The notes beneath the pieces were generated by a model. The model saw nothing but the letters and a program-made list of their open reading frames with translations. It was not told the DNA's origin and did not search any database. From assembly GCF_000876015.1 (NCBI RefSeq), contig NZ_BBQM01000019.1:62001-126000 (forward strand): 64,000 nt of DNA, given 5' to 3'. Numbering within the stretch: position 1 is the first letter of the stretch; every line of letters starts with the position of its first letter. The stretch comes from Cupriavidus basilensis (lineage in GTDB: Bacteria > Pseudomonadota > Gammaproteobacteria > Burkholderiales > Burkholderiaceae). Both the position numbers and the translations under genes were made by a program. Positions 10,329 through 20,790 of the stretch are shown piece after piece.

Positions 10329-12227
10329 TCAGATCTCCACCTTCGTGCCCAGCTCCACCACGCGGTTGGCGGGGATCTGGAAGAAGTCCGAGGGCTTGGC
10401 GCCGTTCTGATGCATCCACGCGAACAGGCTTTCGCGCCACATCGACATGCCCGGCAGCTTGGACGGGATCACCGATTCGCGGGCGATGAAGAACGAGGTC
10501 TCCATCAGTTCGAAGGCCATGCCGAGCTTGCGCTGCGCGAGGTCCAGCACGCGCTGCACGTCGGGCGTTTCCTTGAAGCCGTATTCGGACTTGAGGATGA
10601 ACACGCCGCCGCCGAGGTCCTTGCAGGTCAGGCGGTGGTCGTCGTCCACGTAGGGCACGTCGCGCGTGACGAAGCTCAGGAAGACCACGCGCTCGTGCAG
10701 CACGCGGTTGTGCTTGAGGTTGTGCAGCAGCGATACCGGCACCGATTCGGTATTGCCGGTCAGGAACACCGCGGTGCCTTCGACGCGATGGGGCGGGTGC
10801 GCCAGCAGGCCGCCGATGAACGGCTCGAGCGGGATGCCGTCCTCCAGGCTGCGGGCGCGCAGCAGCTTGCGGCCGCTGTGCCAGGTCATCAGCAGGAAGA
10901 ACGCGGTGCCGCCCATCAGCAGCGGGAACCAGCCGCCTTCGGCGACCTTGAGCAGGTTGGCGGAGAAGAAGGCCAGGTCGACCAGCAGGAAGCTCACGCC
11001 GATCAGCGTGACCAGCACCGGGTTCCACTTCCAGACGTTGCGCATCACCACCGCCGCCAGGAAGGTGGTGATCACCATCGTGGTGGTCACGGCGATGCCG
11101 TAGGCGGCCGCCAGGTTGTCGGATTTCTTGAAGGCCACCACCACCGCCACCACCAGCACCAGCAGGATCCAGTTGATCACCGGCAGGTAGATCTGGCCGA
11201 TCTCGGCGGCCGAGGTGTAGCGGATGCGCATGCGCGGCACGAAGCCGAGCTGGATCGCCTGGCTGGTCAGCGAGAACGCGCCCGAGATCACCGCCTGCGA
11301 GGCGATCACGGTGGCGCAGGTGGCCAGCAGCACCATCGGCAGCAGCAGCGCCTGCGGCACCATCAGGTAGAACGGGTTGCTGATCGCCTCGGGGTTGCGC
11401 AGCAGCATCGCGCCCTGGCCGAAGTAGTTCAGCATCAGGCAGGGCATCACCAGCACGAACCAGGCGAAGCGGATCGGGCGCCGGCCGAAATGGCCCATGT
11501 CCACGTACAGCGCCTCGGCGCCGGTCAGCACCAGGAACACCGAGCCCAGCACGATGAAGGCCTGCAGCGAATGCTCGGTCAGGAAGCGCACGCCGTAGAG
11601 CGGGTTGACCGCCAGCAGCACCGACGGCACGCCCGCCAGGTTGTACACGCCGAGCGCGCCCAGGGCCAGGAACCAGACGATCATGATCGGGCCGAACAGC
11701 TTGCCCACCGCGCTGGTGCCGCTGCGCTGGATCATGAACAGCGCCACCAGGATCACCAGGGTGATCGGAATCACGAAATGCGACAGGCCGGGCGCGGCGA
11801 TCTCCAGCCCTTCCACGGCGGAGAGCACCGAGATGGCGGGCGTGATGACCGCGTCGCCGTAGAACATGCACGCGCCGAAGATGCCCAGCATCATCAGCAT
11901 CTTGGCGGTGCGCGAGCGCGGCGAGGCGGTGCGCAGGGCCAGCGCCATCAGGGCCAGCACGCCGCCTTCGCCATCATTGTCGGCCCGCATGACGAACATC
12001 ACGTACTTGATGGACACCACGATGGTCATGGCCCAGAACAGCAGCGAGATGATGCCCAGCACCGCGTCGCTGCTGAACGGAATGCCATGCTCGGTGCTGA
12101 AGCACTCCTTGAGCGAATACAGGGGGCTGGTACCGATATCGCCGAAGACGACGCCGATCGCGCCGATCACCAGTGCATGCTTGCTGGGACTTTCGACGAA
12201 ATAATGACTGGTTGCGGTCTGGGTCAT
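10329..12227 (-). CDS. kup: Kup-type low-affinity potassium uptake protein
   Basis: A 632-residue KUP/HAK/KT potassium-proton symporter of the inner membrane. The N-terminal signature is plain: GAIGVVFGDIGTSPLYS and GEGGVLALMALA; about 12 membrane segments follow, then a soluble C-terminal domain of roughly 170 residues. Length matches E. coli Kup (622). I chose the ATG at 12227 (MTQTATSHYF); the frame continues upstream but is Arg/Pro-rich. It is a stand-alone gene; its stop lies beside the fourth hipBA operator box. Confidence 0.94.
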   Translation of the reverse strand: MTQTATSHYFVESPSKHALVIGAIGVVFGDIGTSPLYSLKECFSTEHGIPFSSDAVLGIISLLFWAMTIVVSIKYVMFVMRADNDGEGGVLALMALALRTASPRSRTAKMLMMLGIFGACMFYGDAVITPAISVLSAVEGLEIAAPGLSHFVIPITLVILVALFMIQRSGTSAVGKLFGPIMIVWFLALGALGVYNLAGVPSVLLAVNPLYGVRFLTEHSLQAFIVLGSVFLVLTGAEALYVDMGHFGRRPIRFAWFVLVMPCLMLNYFGQGAMLLRNPEAISNPFYLMVPQALLLPMVLLATCATVIASQAVISGAFSLTSQAIQLGFVPRMRIRYTSAAEIGQIYLPVINWILLVLVVAVVVAFKKSDNLAAAYGIAVTTTMVITTFLAAVVMRNVWKWNPVLVTLIGVSFLLVDLAFFSANLLKVAEGGWFPLLMGGTAFFLLMTWHSGRKLLRARSLEDGIPLEPFIGGLLAHPPHRVEGTAVFLTGNTESVPVSLLHNLKHNRVLHERVVFLSFVTRDVPYVDDDHRLTCKDLGGGVFILKSEYGFKETPDVQRVLDLAQRKLGMAFELMETSFFIARESVIPSKLPGMSMWRESLFAWMHQNGAKPSDFFQIPANRVVELGTKVEI

Positions 12228-12555
12228 GGATAGGGGTCTGGTTTGAAAGGCTCGCGCAACGCGCCGGACGCCCGGGCCAGGGGGCCGGGACGGTCGGGAC
12301 AAGCAAAACGGGCAAAAGCGGGCCGCTCGCGCTATTGCATTGCACAAACGCGCGCCATTCTAGATGAAGTGCCGGGTGACGACCACTGGGGAGCATCCTG
12401 CCTTGCAGAACCTGCCTGGTGCTGGTGACCGGGCAAGCATGCGAGCGAAGTCCCGCCCGGTCAAGCGCTTGCGCGCGCCGGCCCGCCGAATCCCGGCGCG
12501 GCCGCGCGCGGGCTGCGTTGCCGCATCGCCACACGGAATGGCTCATGGATCACAA
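12228..12555. other. Intergenic region between kup and livF
   Basis: This 328-base stretch holds the kup promoter region and the 3' end of the liv operon. A minus-strand TAGAAT-like hexamer is seen near 12358-12363, but no convincing paired -35 was found, and no clear terminator hairpin with a T run follows livF. No small gene is apparent. Confidence 0.5.
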
Positions 12556-13266
12556 TCAAATGCCGAGATAACGATCCAGCGCGCCGGGCTGGGCGGCCAG
12601 CACGGCCGCGGGCCCGTCCATCACGACCAGCCCTTTTTCCAGCACCGCCACGCGGTCGGCGTTGGCCAGCACGGCGCGGTAGTTGCGGTCCACCACCACC
12701 GAGGCGATGCCGGTGGCGCGCACGGTGGCGATCACCCGCCAGATCTCCGCCACGATGCGCGGCGCCAGCCCCTCGGTGGCCTCGTCCAGGATCAGGCAGT
12801 CGGGGTTGGTCATCAGCGCGCGCCCGATCGACAGCATCTGCTGCTCGCCGCCGGACAACTGCTGGCCGCCGTGGCCGAGGCGCTCCTTGAGGCGGGGGAA
12901 CAGGTCCAGCACCCTCGCCTCGTCCCAGTCCTGCCGCCCGGACGGCCCCTTGCGCGCCGCCATCACGAGGTTCTCGCGCACCGACAGATTGGGAAAGATG
13001 CCGCGCCCTTCGGGCACGTAGGCCACGCCCAGGCGCGCCACCTCGTGCGGCTGCGCGCGCGAAACCTCGCGCCCGGCGGCGAAGATGGCGCCCTGGCGCT
13101 GCCGCACGTGCCCGAGCAGGGTCCGCAGCAGCGTGCTCTTGCCCATGCCGTTGCGGCCCAGCAGGCCCACCGTCTCGCCCCGCCCGACGCGGAAGTCGAT
13201 GCCGCGCAGCACATGGCTGCTGCCATACCAGGCGTGCACGTCCGTGGCCGCGATGATCTCGCTCAT
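12556..13266 (-). CDS. livF: Branched-chain amino acid-type ABC transporter ATPase LivF
   Basis: A 236-residue ABC ATPase: Walker A GRNGMGKST, signature LSGGEQQ, Walker B CLILDEATEGLAP. The ATEGLAP sequence is characteristic of LivF of HAAT-family importers. Its ATG overlaps the livG stop (ATGA at 13263-13266). Together with livG, livM, livH and livJ it forms a complete importer. Its place downstream of benzoate-CoA ligase suggests that the substrate is an aromatic acid such as benzoate and not an amino acid; this is inference from context. Confidence 0.9.
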   Translation of the reverse strand: MSEIIAATDVHAWYGSSHVLRGIDFRVGRGETVGLLGRNGMGKSTLLRTLLGHVRQRQGAIFAAGREVSRAQPHEVARLGVAYVPEGRGIFPNLSVRENLVMAARKGPSGRQDWDEARVLDLFPRLKERLGHGGQQLSGGEQQMLSIGRALMTNPDCLILDEATEGLAPRIVAEIWRVIATVRATGIASVVVDRNYRAVLANADRVAVLEKGLVVMDGPAAVLAAQPGALDRYLGI

Positions 13267-14105
13267 GCCGCCTGCTCCCGGCCCGCGCCGCGGCGTGGCC
13301 CGCCTTCATGGCTGCCTCCGGCGCTCCCGTGCCCACCCTCTTCCGCGTCCCCTTCCGCGTCCTCTTCCCCCAGGTATGCCTGCCGCACCTCGCGGTTGAG
13401 GCGGATCGACGCGGGATCGCCCGAGGCGATCACGGTGCCGTTGACCATCACCGTGATGCGGTCCGCCACCGAGAACACCGCTTCCATGTCGTGCTCCACC
13501 AGCAGCACCGCGTGGCCGTCGCGCAGCGAGCGCAGCAGCGCCAGCATGCGCGCCGACTCCTCCGCGCCCATGCCGGCCAGCGGCTCGTCGAGCAGCAGCA
13601 CGGTCGGCTGGGTGGCCAGGCACATGGCAACTTCGAGCTGCCGCTTCTGCCCGTGCGACAGCGCGGTGGCCACGGTGTCGGCGCACGCGGCCAGGCCCGC
13701 GCATTCCAGCGCCTCGTCGCCGAGCGCGCGGCTGGTGCGGCAGCGCTGCGCGCCCTCCCACAGCCGCCACGCGCGCTGGGCGCGCGACTGCGCCGCCAGG
13801 CGGCAGTTCTCGCGCACCGTCAGCGGCAGGAAGATGTTGTTGCGCTGGTAGCTGCGGCCGATGCCCGCGCGCGCCAGCCGCGGCTGCGCCCAGCCGGTCA
13901 CGTCGCGCCCCTGCAATTGCAGCGAGCCCGCGGACGGCGGCAATTCGCCCGACAGCATGTTGATCAGCGTGGACTTGCCCGCGCCGTTGGTGCCGATCAC
14001 GGCATGGATCTCATGCAGGGCGAGGTCGATGTCCACCTCGCCCACCGCGGTAAGGCCGCCGAAGCGGCGCGTCAGCCTGCGCGCCGACAGGACCGGTGCG
14101 TTCAT
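13263..14105 (-). CDS. livG: Branched-chain amino acid-type ABC transporter ATPase LivG
   Basis: A 280-residue ABC ATPase with Walker A GTNGAGKST, signature LSHGQKRQLE, and Walker B VLLLDEPLAGM. The C-terminal 35 or so residues after QAYLGEE are Gly/Glu/Ala-rich and not part of the usual LivG fold, making it somewhat longer than the common 250-260 residues. The start overlaps the livM stop by four bases (14102-14105). Confidence 0.9.
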   Translation of the reverse strand: MNAPVLSARRLTRRFGGLTAVGEVDIDLALHEIHAVIGTNGAGKSTLINMLSGELPPSAGSLQLQGRDVTGWAQPRLARAGIGRSYQRNNIFLPLTVRENCRLAAQSRAQRAWRLWEGAQRCRTSRALGDEALECAGLAACADTVATALSHGQKRQLEVAMCLATQPTVLLLDEPLAGMGAEESARMLALLRSLRDGHAVLLVEHDMEAVFSVADRITVMVNGTVIASGDPASIRLNREVRQAYLGEEDAEGDAEEGGHGSAGGSHEGGPRRGAGREQAA

Positions 14106-15139
14106 CGCGATTCTCCTTGTCCGCGGCGCGCCCGCGGCAGCGCCAGCACGCGCGCCAGGCTGACCAGCCCGTGCGGCAGCAGCGCCACCGCCACGATGAT
14201 GAAGCCGCCCATCAGCAGTTGCCAGTGCCGGGTCAGCGTGCTGAACCACTCCGCCAGCAGCACGAAGGAAAAGGCGCCCAGCACGGCGCCGGCCAGGCTG
14301 CCGGCGCCGCCCAGGATCACCATCAGCATGGCATTGCCGGACTGGTGCCAGGACGCGATCTCCGGATTGACGAAGCCATACTGGATCGCATACAGATAGC
14401 CCGCCAGCCCGGCGAAGGTGCCGGCCACCACGAACGCGCCGAGCTGGTAGCGGTAGGTGGCGTAGCCCGCCGCGCGCATGCGCTGCTCGTTGTGGCGGAT
14501 GCCCACCAGCGCGTGGCCGAAGCGCGAGCGCAGCACCAGCGCCAGGCCCGCCACGGTGAGCACCAGCGCGCCGAGCACCAGCCAGTAGAAATGCGCGACG
14601 TCGTTGACGTCGAACGGGCGCGCGCCGAGCAGGTCGAATTCCGGCCGGAAATAGATATAGGTGCCGTCGCTGCCGCCCGCGATCCTGGTGTCGTGGAACA
14701 CGAAGAACACCATCTGCGCGAACGCCAGCGTGACCATGATGAAATACACGCCGCGCGTGCGCAGCACCAGCGCGCCCACCACCAGCGCCAGCGCCGCCGC
14801 CGCGGCGAGCGCGCCGAGCAGCAGCAGCCAGCCGTTGCCGGGCCCGGCCTGCGGCGCCAGCATCGCGGTGGCATAGGCCGCCACCGCGAAATAGGCCGCG
14901 TGCCCCAGGCTGACCAGCCCGGCATAGCCGATCAGCAGTTGCAGCGACAGCGCGAAGATGGCCATGATCATGACCTTGCTGAGCAGCTCGATGTAGAAGC
15001 GCTGCCCCTGCTCGCCCAGCAGCAGCGGCAGCACGGCCAGCAGCGCGAACAGCGCCAGCCAGCCCAGGCCGCCGCGCCACGGCGCCGCGCCCGCGCGCAG
15101 GCGCGGCGCGCCCTCCAGTGCATTGATGTCGCCCGGCAT
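14102..15139 (-). CDS. livM: Branched-chain amino acid-type ABC transporter permease LivM
   Basis: A 345-residue polytopic membrane protein of the LivM family: FALSLQLLIGYAGLVSLGHA and VVAGTFAGLAGYLYA are family hallmarks, and GGAGSLAGAVLGAF matches the permease loop that contacts the ATPase. It has about 9-10 hydrophobic segments. It starts 4 bases after the livH stop, so translation is coupled through the operon. Confidence 0.9.
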   Translation of the reverse strand: MPGDINALEGAPRLRAGAAPWRGGLGWLALFALLAVLPLLLGEQGQRFYIELLSKVMIMAIFALSLQLLIGYAGLVSLGHAAYFAVAAYATAMLAPQAGPGNGWLLLLGALAAAAALALVVGALVLRTRGVYFIMVTLAFAQMVFFVFHDTRIAGGSDGTYIYFRPEFDLLGARPFDVNDVAHFYWLVLGALVLTVAGLALVLRSRFGHALVGIRHNEQRMRAAGYATYRYQLGAFVVAGTFAGLAGYLYAIQYGFVNPEIASWHQSGNAMLMVILGGAGSLAGAVLGAFSFVLLAEWFSTLTRHWQLLMGGFIIVAVALLPHGLVSLARVLALPRARRGQGESR

Positions 15140-15143
15140 ATGC

Positions 15144-16010
15144 CTACCCCGCCTTGAACAAGCCCTGGGGTTTCCAGAGCAGGATGAGTGCCATCAGCAG
15201 GTAGACCAGCACGCCCGAGGCCTCCTGCCAGAACACCTTGCCGAAGGTGTCGACGAATCCCAGCAGCAGCGACGCCACCAGGGCGCCCTTGACCGAGCCG
15301 ATGCCGCCGATCACCACCACCACGAAGCACACGATCAGCACCTGCCCGCCCATGCCCGGGTAGACCGACGACACGGGCGCCGCGATCATGCCGGCCAGCA
15401 CCGCCAGCGCCACGCCGAGCGCGAACACGAAGCGGTACAGCACCGTCACGTTGATGCCGAGCGACTGCACCATCTCGCGGTTGGCGGCGCCGGCGCGGAT
15501 CATCATGCCCAGCCGCGTGCGGCGGATCACCACGTACATGGCCGCGGCCACCAGCAGGCACACCGCCGAGATGAACAGGCGGTAGACCGGGTAGGTCATC
15601 TCGTTGCCGATCGGCAGCGCCCAGTCGAGGAACGGCGGCACCGTCACGCCATGCACGTCGTCGCCCACCAGGATGCTGCGCATTTCCTCGAAGACCAGGA
15701 TCAGGCCGTAGGTCATCAGCACCTGCTGCAGGTGCTCGCGCTGGTAGAGATAGCTGAAGAACGCCCACTCCAGCACGTAGCCGAACGCCACCGCCAGCAC
15801 GATGCCGAGCGGGATGGCGGTCAGCAGGCTGCCGGTCAGTCCGGCCAGCGTGAAGGCCAGGTAGGCGCCCAGCATGTAGAAGCTGCCGTGGGCGAGGTTG
15901 ATCACGCCCATGATGCCGAAGATCAGGGTCAGGCCGCTGGCCACGAGGAACAGCAGCAAGCCGTACTGGATGCTGTTAAGGCACTGGATGAAGAAGGAAA
16001 CGATGTCCAT
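15144..16010 (-). CDS. livH: Branched-chain amino acid-type ABC transporter permease LivH
   Basis: A 288-residue permease. GLTLIFGIMGVINLAHGSFY at about residues 27-46 is the LivH signature, and GGIGSVKGALVASLLLG is the ATPase-contact loop. The start is the ATG at 16010 (MDIVSFFIQCL). A 161-base gap separates it from livJ upstream, long for an operon, but no terminator with a T run is visible there, so co-transcription with livJ is likely. Confidence 0.9.
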   Translation of the reverse strand: MDIVSFFIQCLNSIQYGLLLFLVASGLTLIFGIMGVINLAHGSFYMLGAYLAFTLAGLTGSLLTAIPLGIVLAVAFGYVLEWAFFSYLYQREHLQQVLMTYGLILVFEEMRSILVGDDVHGVTVPPFLDWALPIGNEMTYPVYRLFISAVCLLVAAAMYVVIRRTRLGMMIRAGAANREMVQSLGINVTVLYRFVFALGVALAVLAGMIAAPVSSVYPGMGGQVLIVCFVVVVIGGIGSVKGALVASLLLGFVDTFGKVFWQEASGVLVYLLMALILLWKPQGLFKAG

Positions 16011-16171
16011 GCGGCAAGGCGGCAGCCCGGTTGCGAAACGAGGAAGGCGGGAAGAAGGACCGCGGGAAGACGGAACGCGCGAAGCAGGCCGGACCAGGAC
16101 CGGGCCGCCGCGCCCGCGGCTGGCGCGAAGACGCGGCAGACGCGGCAGACGCGGCGCCGCGGCCCGGGCGC

Positions 16172-17359
16172 TCAGATCCGGCAGCCGCGCGCCGGGTCGG
16201 CCAGCGCCTTGACGGCGATGCCGCCGACCTTGTTCTCGCGGCCGTCGACCTTGCGCAGGTAGAAGTCCTGCACCGGGTTGTGCGCCTTCGACAGCGTGAA
16301 CGAGCCGCGCGGGCTGTCCACCCGGGTCAGCTCCATCGCCTTGACCACTTCGGCCTTCCTGGTCATGTCGCCCTTGACCGCGCTGGCGCCGGCGGCCAGC
16401 AGCTGGGCCGCGTCGTAGCCCTGCACGGCGTACACGTCCGGCTGCAGCTTGTAGGTCTTGGCGTAGCCCAGGCGGAAGCTCTGGTCGCGCGGATTGGCCA
16501 GGCCGTCGGCATAGTGCAGCGTGGTTTCCAGGCCCTGCGCGGCCGCGCCCTGCGCCTCCAGCGTGCCGTCGGTGAGGAAGCCCGAGGCGTAGAGCGGGAT
16601 CTTTTCCTTGAGGCCCGCCGCGGCCCAGTCCTTGACGAACTTCACGGCGCCGCCGCCGGCGAAGAACACGAACACGGCGTCCGGCTTGATCGACGCCACC
16701 TCGGTGATGAGCGCCTGGAACTCGACGTTGGGGAACGGCAGGCTCAGTTCCTTCACCACCTTGCCGCCCTTGGCCTCGAAGGCTTCCTTGAAGCCCTTGA
16801 CCGACTGCTCGCCGGCCGCGTATTTCCACGTCAGCGTGACCACGCGCTTCATGCCGCGCTCGGCCAGCACGTGGCCCATCGCGTAGCCGGGCTGCCAGTT
16901 CGAGAACGAGGAGCGGAAGATGTTCGGCCCGCACAGCGGCCCGGTGGCCTCGTCCACGCCCGCGTTGGGGATGATCAGCAGCGTGTTGTTTTCCTTGGCC
17001 ACCTTGACGATGCCCATCTGCACGCCCGAATGGACCGTGCCCACCACCACGTCAACCTGGTCGCGCTTGATCAGCTTGCTGGCGTTCTCGGGCGCCTTGG
17101 CCGGATCGGATTCGTCGTCCACCTTGAAGTATTCGATCTCGCGCCCGCCGAGCCTGCCGCCCTGCTCCTGCACGTACATCCTGAAGCCGTTCTCGATGGC
17201 GTTGCCGAGCGAGGCGTAGGTGCCGGTGTAAGGCAGCATGAAGCCGACCTTGATCTTGCCGCTGCCCTGGGCGGCGGCGGTGCAGGCAAAGGATGCGGCG
17301 AAAGATGCGGCGATGGCAAGGCAAGCGGGGGCCAGCCCGCGCGCTGTGAAGCGATGCAT
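16172..17359 (-). CDS. livJ: Periplasmic substrate-binding protein of the Liv-type importer
   Basis: A 395-residue type I periplasmic binding protein with a signal peptide (MHRFTARGLAPACLAIAAS, cleavage near CTAAAQG). The mature part begins KIKVGFMLPYTGTYASLG. The start at 17359 is set by AGGAGA 5-6 bases upstream. The family includes binders for benzoate and other aromatic acids as well as amino acids; the adjacent benzoate-CoA ligase favours an aromatic ligand, as inference. Confidence 0.88.
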   Translation of the reverse strand: MHRFTARGLAPACLAIAASFAASFACTAAAQGSGKIKVGFMLPYTGTYASLGNAIENGFRMYVQEQGGRLGGREIEYFKVDDESDPAKAPENASKLIKRDQVDVVVGTVHSGVQMGIVKVAKENNTLLIIPNAGVDEATGPLCGPNIFRSSFSNWQPGYAMGHVLAERGMKRVVTLTWKYAAGEQSVKGFKEAFEAKGGKVVKELSLPFPNVEFQALITEVASIKPDAVFVFFAGGGAVKFVKDWAAAGLKEKIPLYASGFLTDGTLEAQGAAAQGLETTLHYADGLANPRDQSFRLGYAKTYKLQPDVYAVQGYDAAQLLAAGASAVKGDMTRKAEVVKAMELTRVDSPRGSFTLSKAHNPVQDFYLRKVDGRENKVGGIAVKALADPARGCRI

Positions 17360-17451
17360 GGACGTCTCCTGGTGGTCAAGCCGATTTCCGTCGCCGTGGC
17401 TGGCATCGCCGGACGGCGGGGTTGCCGCGGGCCGGCGCGCAGGGCGCGAAA

Positions 17452-18267
17452 TTATTTTAGGTATGAAGTATGTGCCGTTATAAACCGGACCGCCGCCTCC
17501 GTCAACGGTCCCGGCTGGTCGCGGTGCGGGGAGTGTGCGCACCGCGCGAGTTTAAGCAGGACGGTTTGCGGCGCATATCGATGGATACCCTCGATCTGCA
17601 TCATGGTCCCGTACTCGTCGTCCTCGCCCTGCACCGCCAGCACCGGGCAGCGCAGCTGCGGCAGCAGCGGGCGCAGGTCGAAGGCGCGGAAAGCGGGATC
17701 GAGCCAGATGTCGTTCCAGCCCCAGAAGGCGGAGTCCACGTCGTCGTGATGGCGCGCGAGCTTGCCGCGCAGATCGGTGTTGAGGTAGGTCTCGCGCGTG
17801 GCGCGGATGCTCTCGACCGAGACGTCCTCGACCAGGATGTGCGGCGCCAGCACGGTGATGCCGTCCACCGCCTGCGGGAAGCTGGCCGCGTAGATCAGCG
17901 CGATCGAGCCGCCGTCGCTGTGGCCGAACAGCCAGGGCGCGCCGCGGCCGCGGCCGGGCCCGATGTCGAGCGCGTCGAACAGCGCGGGCAGCGCTTCGCG
18001 CGCCTGCCGGTGCATGAAATCGACGCCCCATTTTTCCTCGGCCGGGCGCGGCGTGGAGCGGCCATATCCGTAGCGCGACAGCACCAGCCCGCGGAAGTCG
18101 CCGGCCTCGCACAGCGCGGCGGGATAGTCGCGCCACAGGCTCACCGAACCCAGCCCCTCGTGCAGGAACACCAGCAGCGGCCGCGCCTCGCGCTGCGGCC
18201 TGAGCCACTGCACTTCCATGTGGATACGGCGCCCGTCGAAGGGAATCTCAACCAACTCGCTTTGCAT
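17452..18267 (-). CDS. Alpha/beta hydrolase of the aromatic-acid operon
   Basis: A 271-residue alpha/beta hydrolase. FLHEGLGSVSLWRDYP holds the oxyanion loop, GHSDGGS the nucleophilic Ser, GEDDEYG a plausible acid residue and CAHSPHRDQP the catalytic His. Similar hydrolases accompany aerobic benzoyl-CoA (box) clusters, where a role in hydrolysing a CoA thioester or lactone intermediate has been suggested. It lies 46 bases after bclA and 92 bases before livJ on the same strand, so it is part of that operon. Substrate unknown. Confidence 0.8.
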   Translation of the reverse strand: MQSELVEIPFDGRRIHMEVQWLRPQREARPLLVFLHEGLGSVSLWRDYPAALCEAGDFRGLVLSRYGYGRSTPRPAEEKWGVDFMHRQAREALPALFDALDIGPGRGRGAPWLFGHSDGGSIALIYAASFPQAVDGITVLAPHILVEDVSVESIRATRETYLNTDLRGKLARHHDDVDSAFWGWNDIWLDPAFRAFDLRPLLPQLRCPVLAVQGEDDEYGTMMQIEGIHRYAPQTVLLKLARCAHSPHRDQPGPLTEAAVRFITAHTSYLK

Positions 18268-18313
18268 GCCTCTTTGCCTCTGCTTCCGTTCTGTTGTCTT
18301 CAATCCGCTGCGT

Positions 18314-19945
<1,632 letters not shown>

Positions 19946-20054
19946 GTCTCCACTCCTCCAAGCCGTGCCCCGCCTTGTGCGCAAGGGCGGCGGGGTGGCG
20001 GCATCCGGTTGGTTCTTGGTCGGCAGCCTGCTTGTCTGCCTCTTTTGACAATGC

Positions 20055-20095
20055 ATTTTATTGCATATCAATCATTATGCAATCAGAGAAATGCA
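20055..20095 (-). promoter_or_regulatory. bclA operon promoter overlapped by TGCA repeats
   Basis: On the minus strand, -35 TTGCAT (20077-20082) and -10 TAAAAT (20055-20060) are 16 bases apart. TGCA occurs at 20052-20055, 20062-20065, 20078-20081 and 20092-20095, with the first two exactly six bases apart, and again at 20227-20230. TGCA half-sites six bases apart resemble operators of the BzdR/BoxR benzoyl-CoA-responsive regulators. That assignment is inference. Confidence 0.55.
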
Positions 20096-20368
20096 CTATA
20101 TGGCAGGATCGATGCGTCGCTTATCATCGCCGCCCCCGACATATCGCAGCAGCCTTACCGTTGCCGCTTGACCGGATGCCCTGGGCACCCCGCGCGGGAG
20201 AGCCGCCCCATCGAAAGGCATTATTTTGCATATCACGAGACAAGCAAGAATGGAAAGCGCACATCCGGGCAGACCGTGCGCGCCTTGGCCGCAAAGACCT
20301 CCGGCAACGCGGGCATGGGAGATACCCGAAAGGTGTGCTTTAGTGCTTCCCTTGCGAAACATGGCACC

Positions 20369-20393
20369 TATAATGTTTCTCAAGAAACAGGAG
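20369..20393 (+). promoter_or_regulatory. Xre-RES promoter -10 and palindromic operator
   Basis: TATAAT at 20369-20374 is followed at once by the palindrome TGTTTCTCAAGAAACA (20374-20389; 7-bp perfect arms, CA centre), which overlaps the ribosome-binding site AGGAG (20389-20393) of the antitoxin gene. Autorepression by the Xre antitoxin is the likely use. No clear -35 hexamer is present. Confidence 0.6.
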
Positions 20394-20400
20394 CGAGGCG

Positions 20401-20790
20401 ATGCAAACCAGGCAACTCCCCGAGCGCGATCCCGCCGGCGGTCCCGACCCCGGCACCACCCTGACCAAGGCGGTCATGCGCGCCGCCGGCTTTCTCGGCA
20501 TCAGCCAGGCGGGCGTGGCCAGCGTGCTGGGCATCAGCACGGCCTCGGTGTCGCGCATGGCCTCCGGCGGCTATGTGCTCGACGCGCATCGCAAGGAATG
20601 GGAGTTCGGCGTGCTGTTCGTGCGCCTGTTCCGCTCGCTCGACGCCATCCTCGGCCACAGCGACCAGGCCCGCCTCTGGCTGGCCAACGAAAACCTGGCG
20701 CTCGGCGGCAAGCCGGGCGAACTGATCCGCACAACCGAGGGCCTGGTACGTGTCGTCCACTATCTGGATGCCACCCGCGGTCGCGTCTGA
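20401..20790 (+). CDS. Xre/MbcA/ParS-type antitoxin with toxin-binding domain
   Basis: A 129-residue antitoxin. The N-terminal half holds a helix-turn-helix (AAGFLGISQAGVASVLGIS), the C-terminal half the DUF2384 toxin-binding domain (ARLWLANENLALGGKPGELI, GLVRVVHYLD). It is paired with a RES-domain toxin whose start overlaps its end. In characterised Xre-RES pairs the antitoxin blocks the RES active site and represses the operon. RBS AGGAG lies 7 bases before the ATG. Confidence 0.88.
   Translation: MQTRQLPERDPAGGPDPGTTLTKAVMRAAGFLGISQAGVASVLGISTASVSRMASGGYVLDAHRKEWEFGVLFVRLFRSLDAILGHSDQARLWLANENLALGGKPGELIRTTEGLVRVVHYLDATRGRV

Larger units (their letters stand above)
19946..20400. other. 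Divergent intergenic region between bclA and the Xre-RES pair
   Basis: This 455-base stretch holds the bclA promoter with TGCA repeats (about 20045-20095) and the antitoxin promoter and palindrome near 20369-20393. The bases between (about 20110-20340) show no convincing gene or hairpin; no BoxR-type regulator gene is present. Confidence 0.6.

Noticed and set aside
10410..12233. 607-residue plus-strand frame opposite kup
   Set aside because: Extremely His/Gln/Arg-rich; the complementary strand of a membrane protein gene often gives this pattern.
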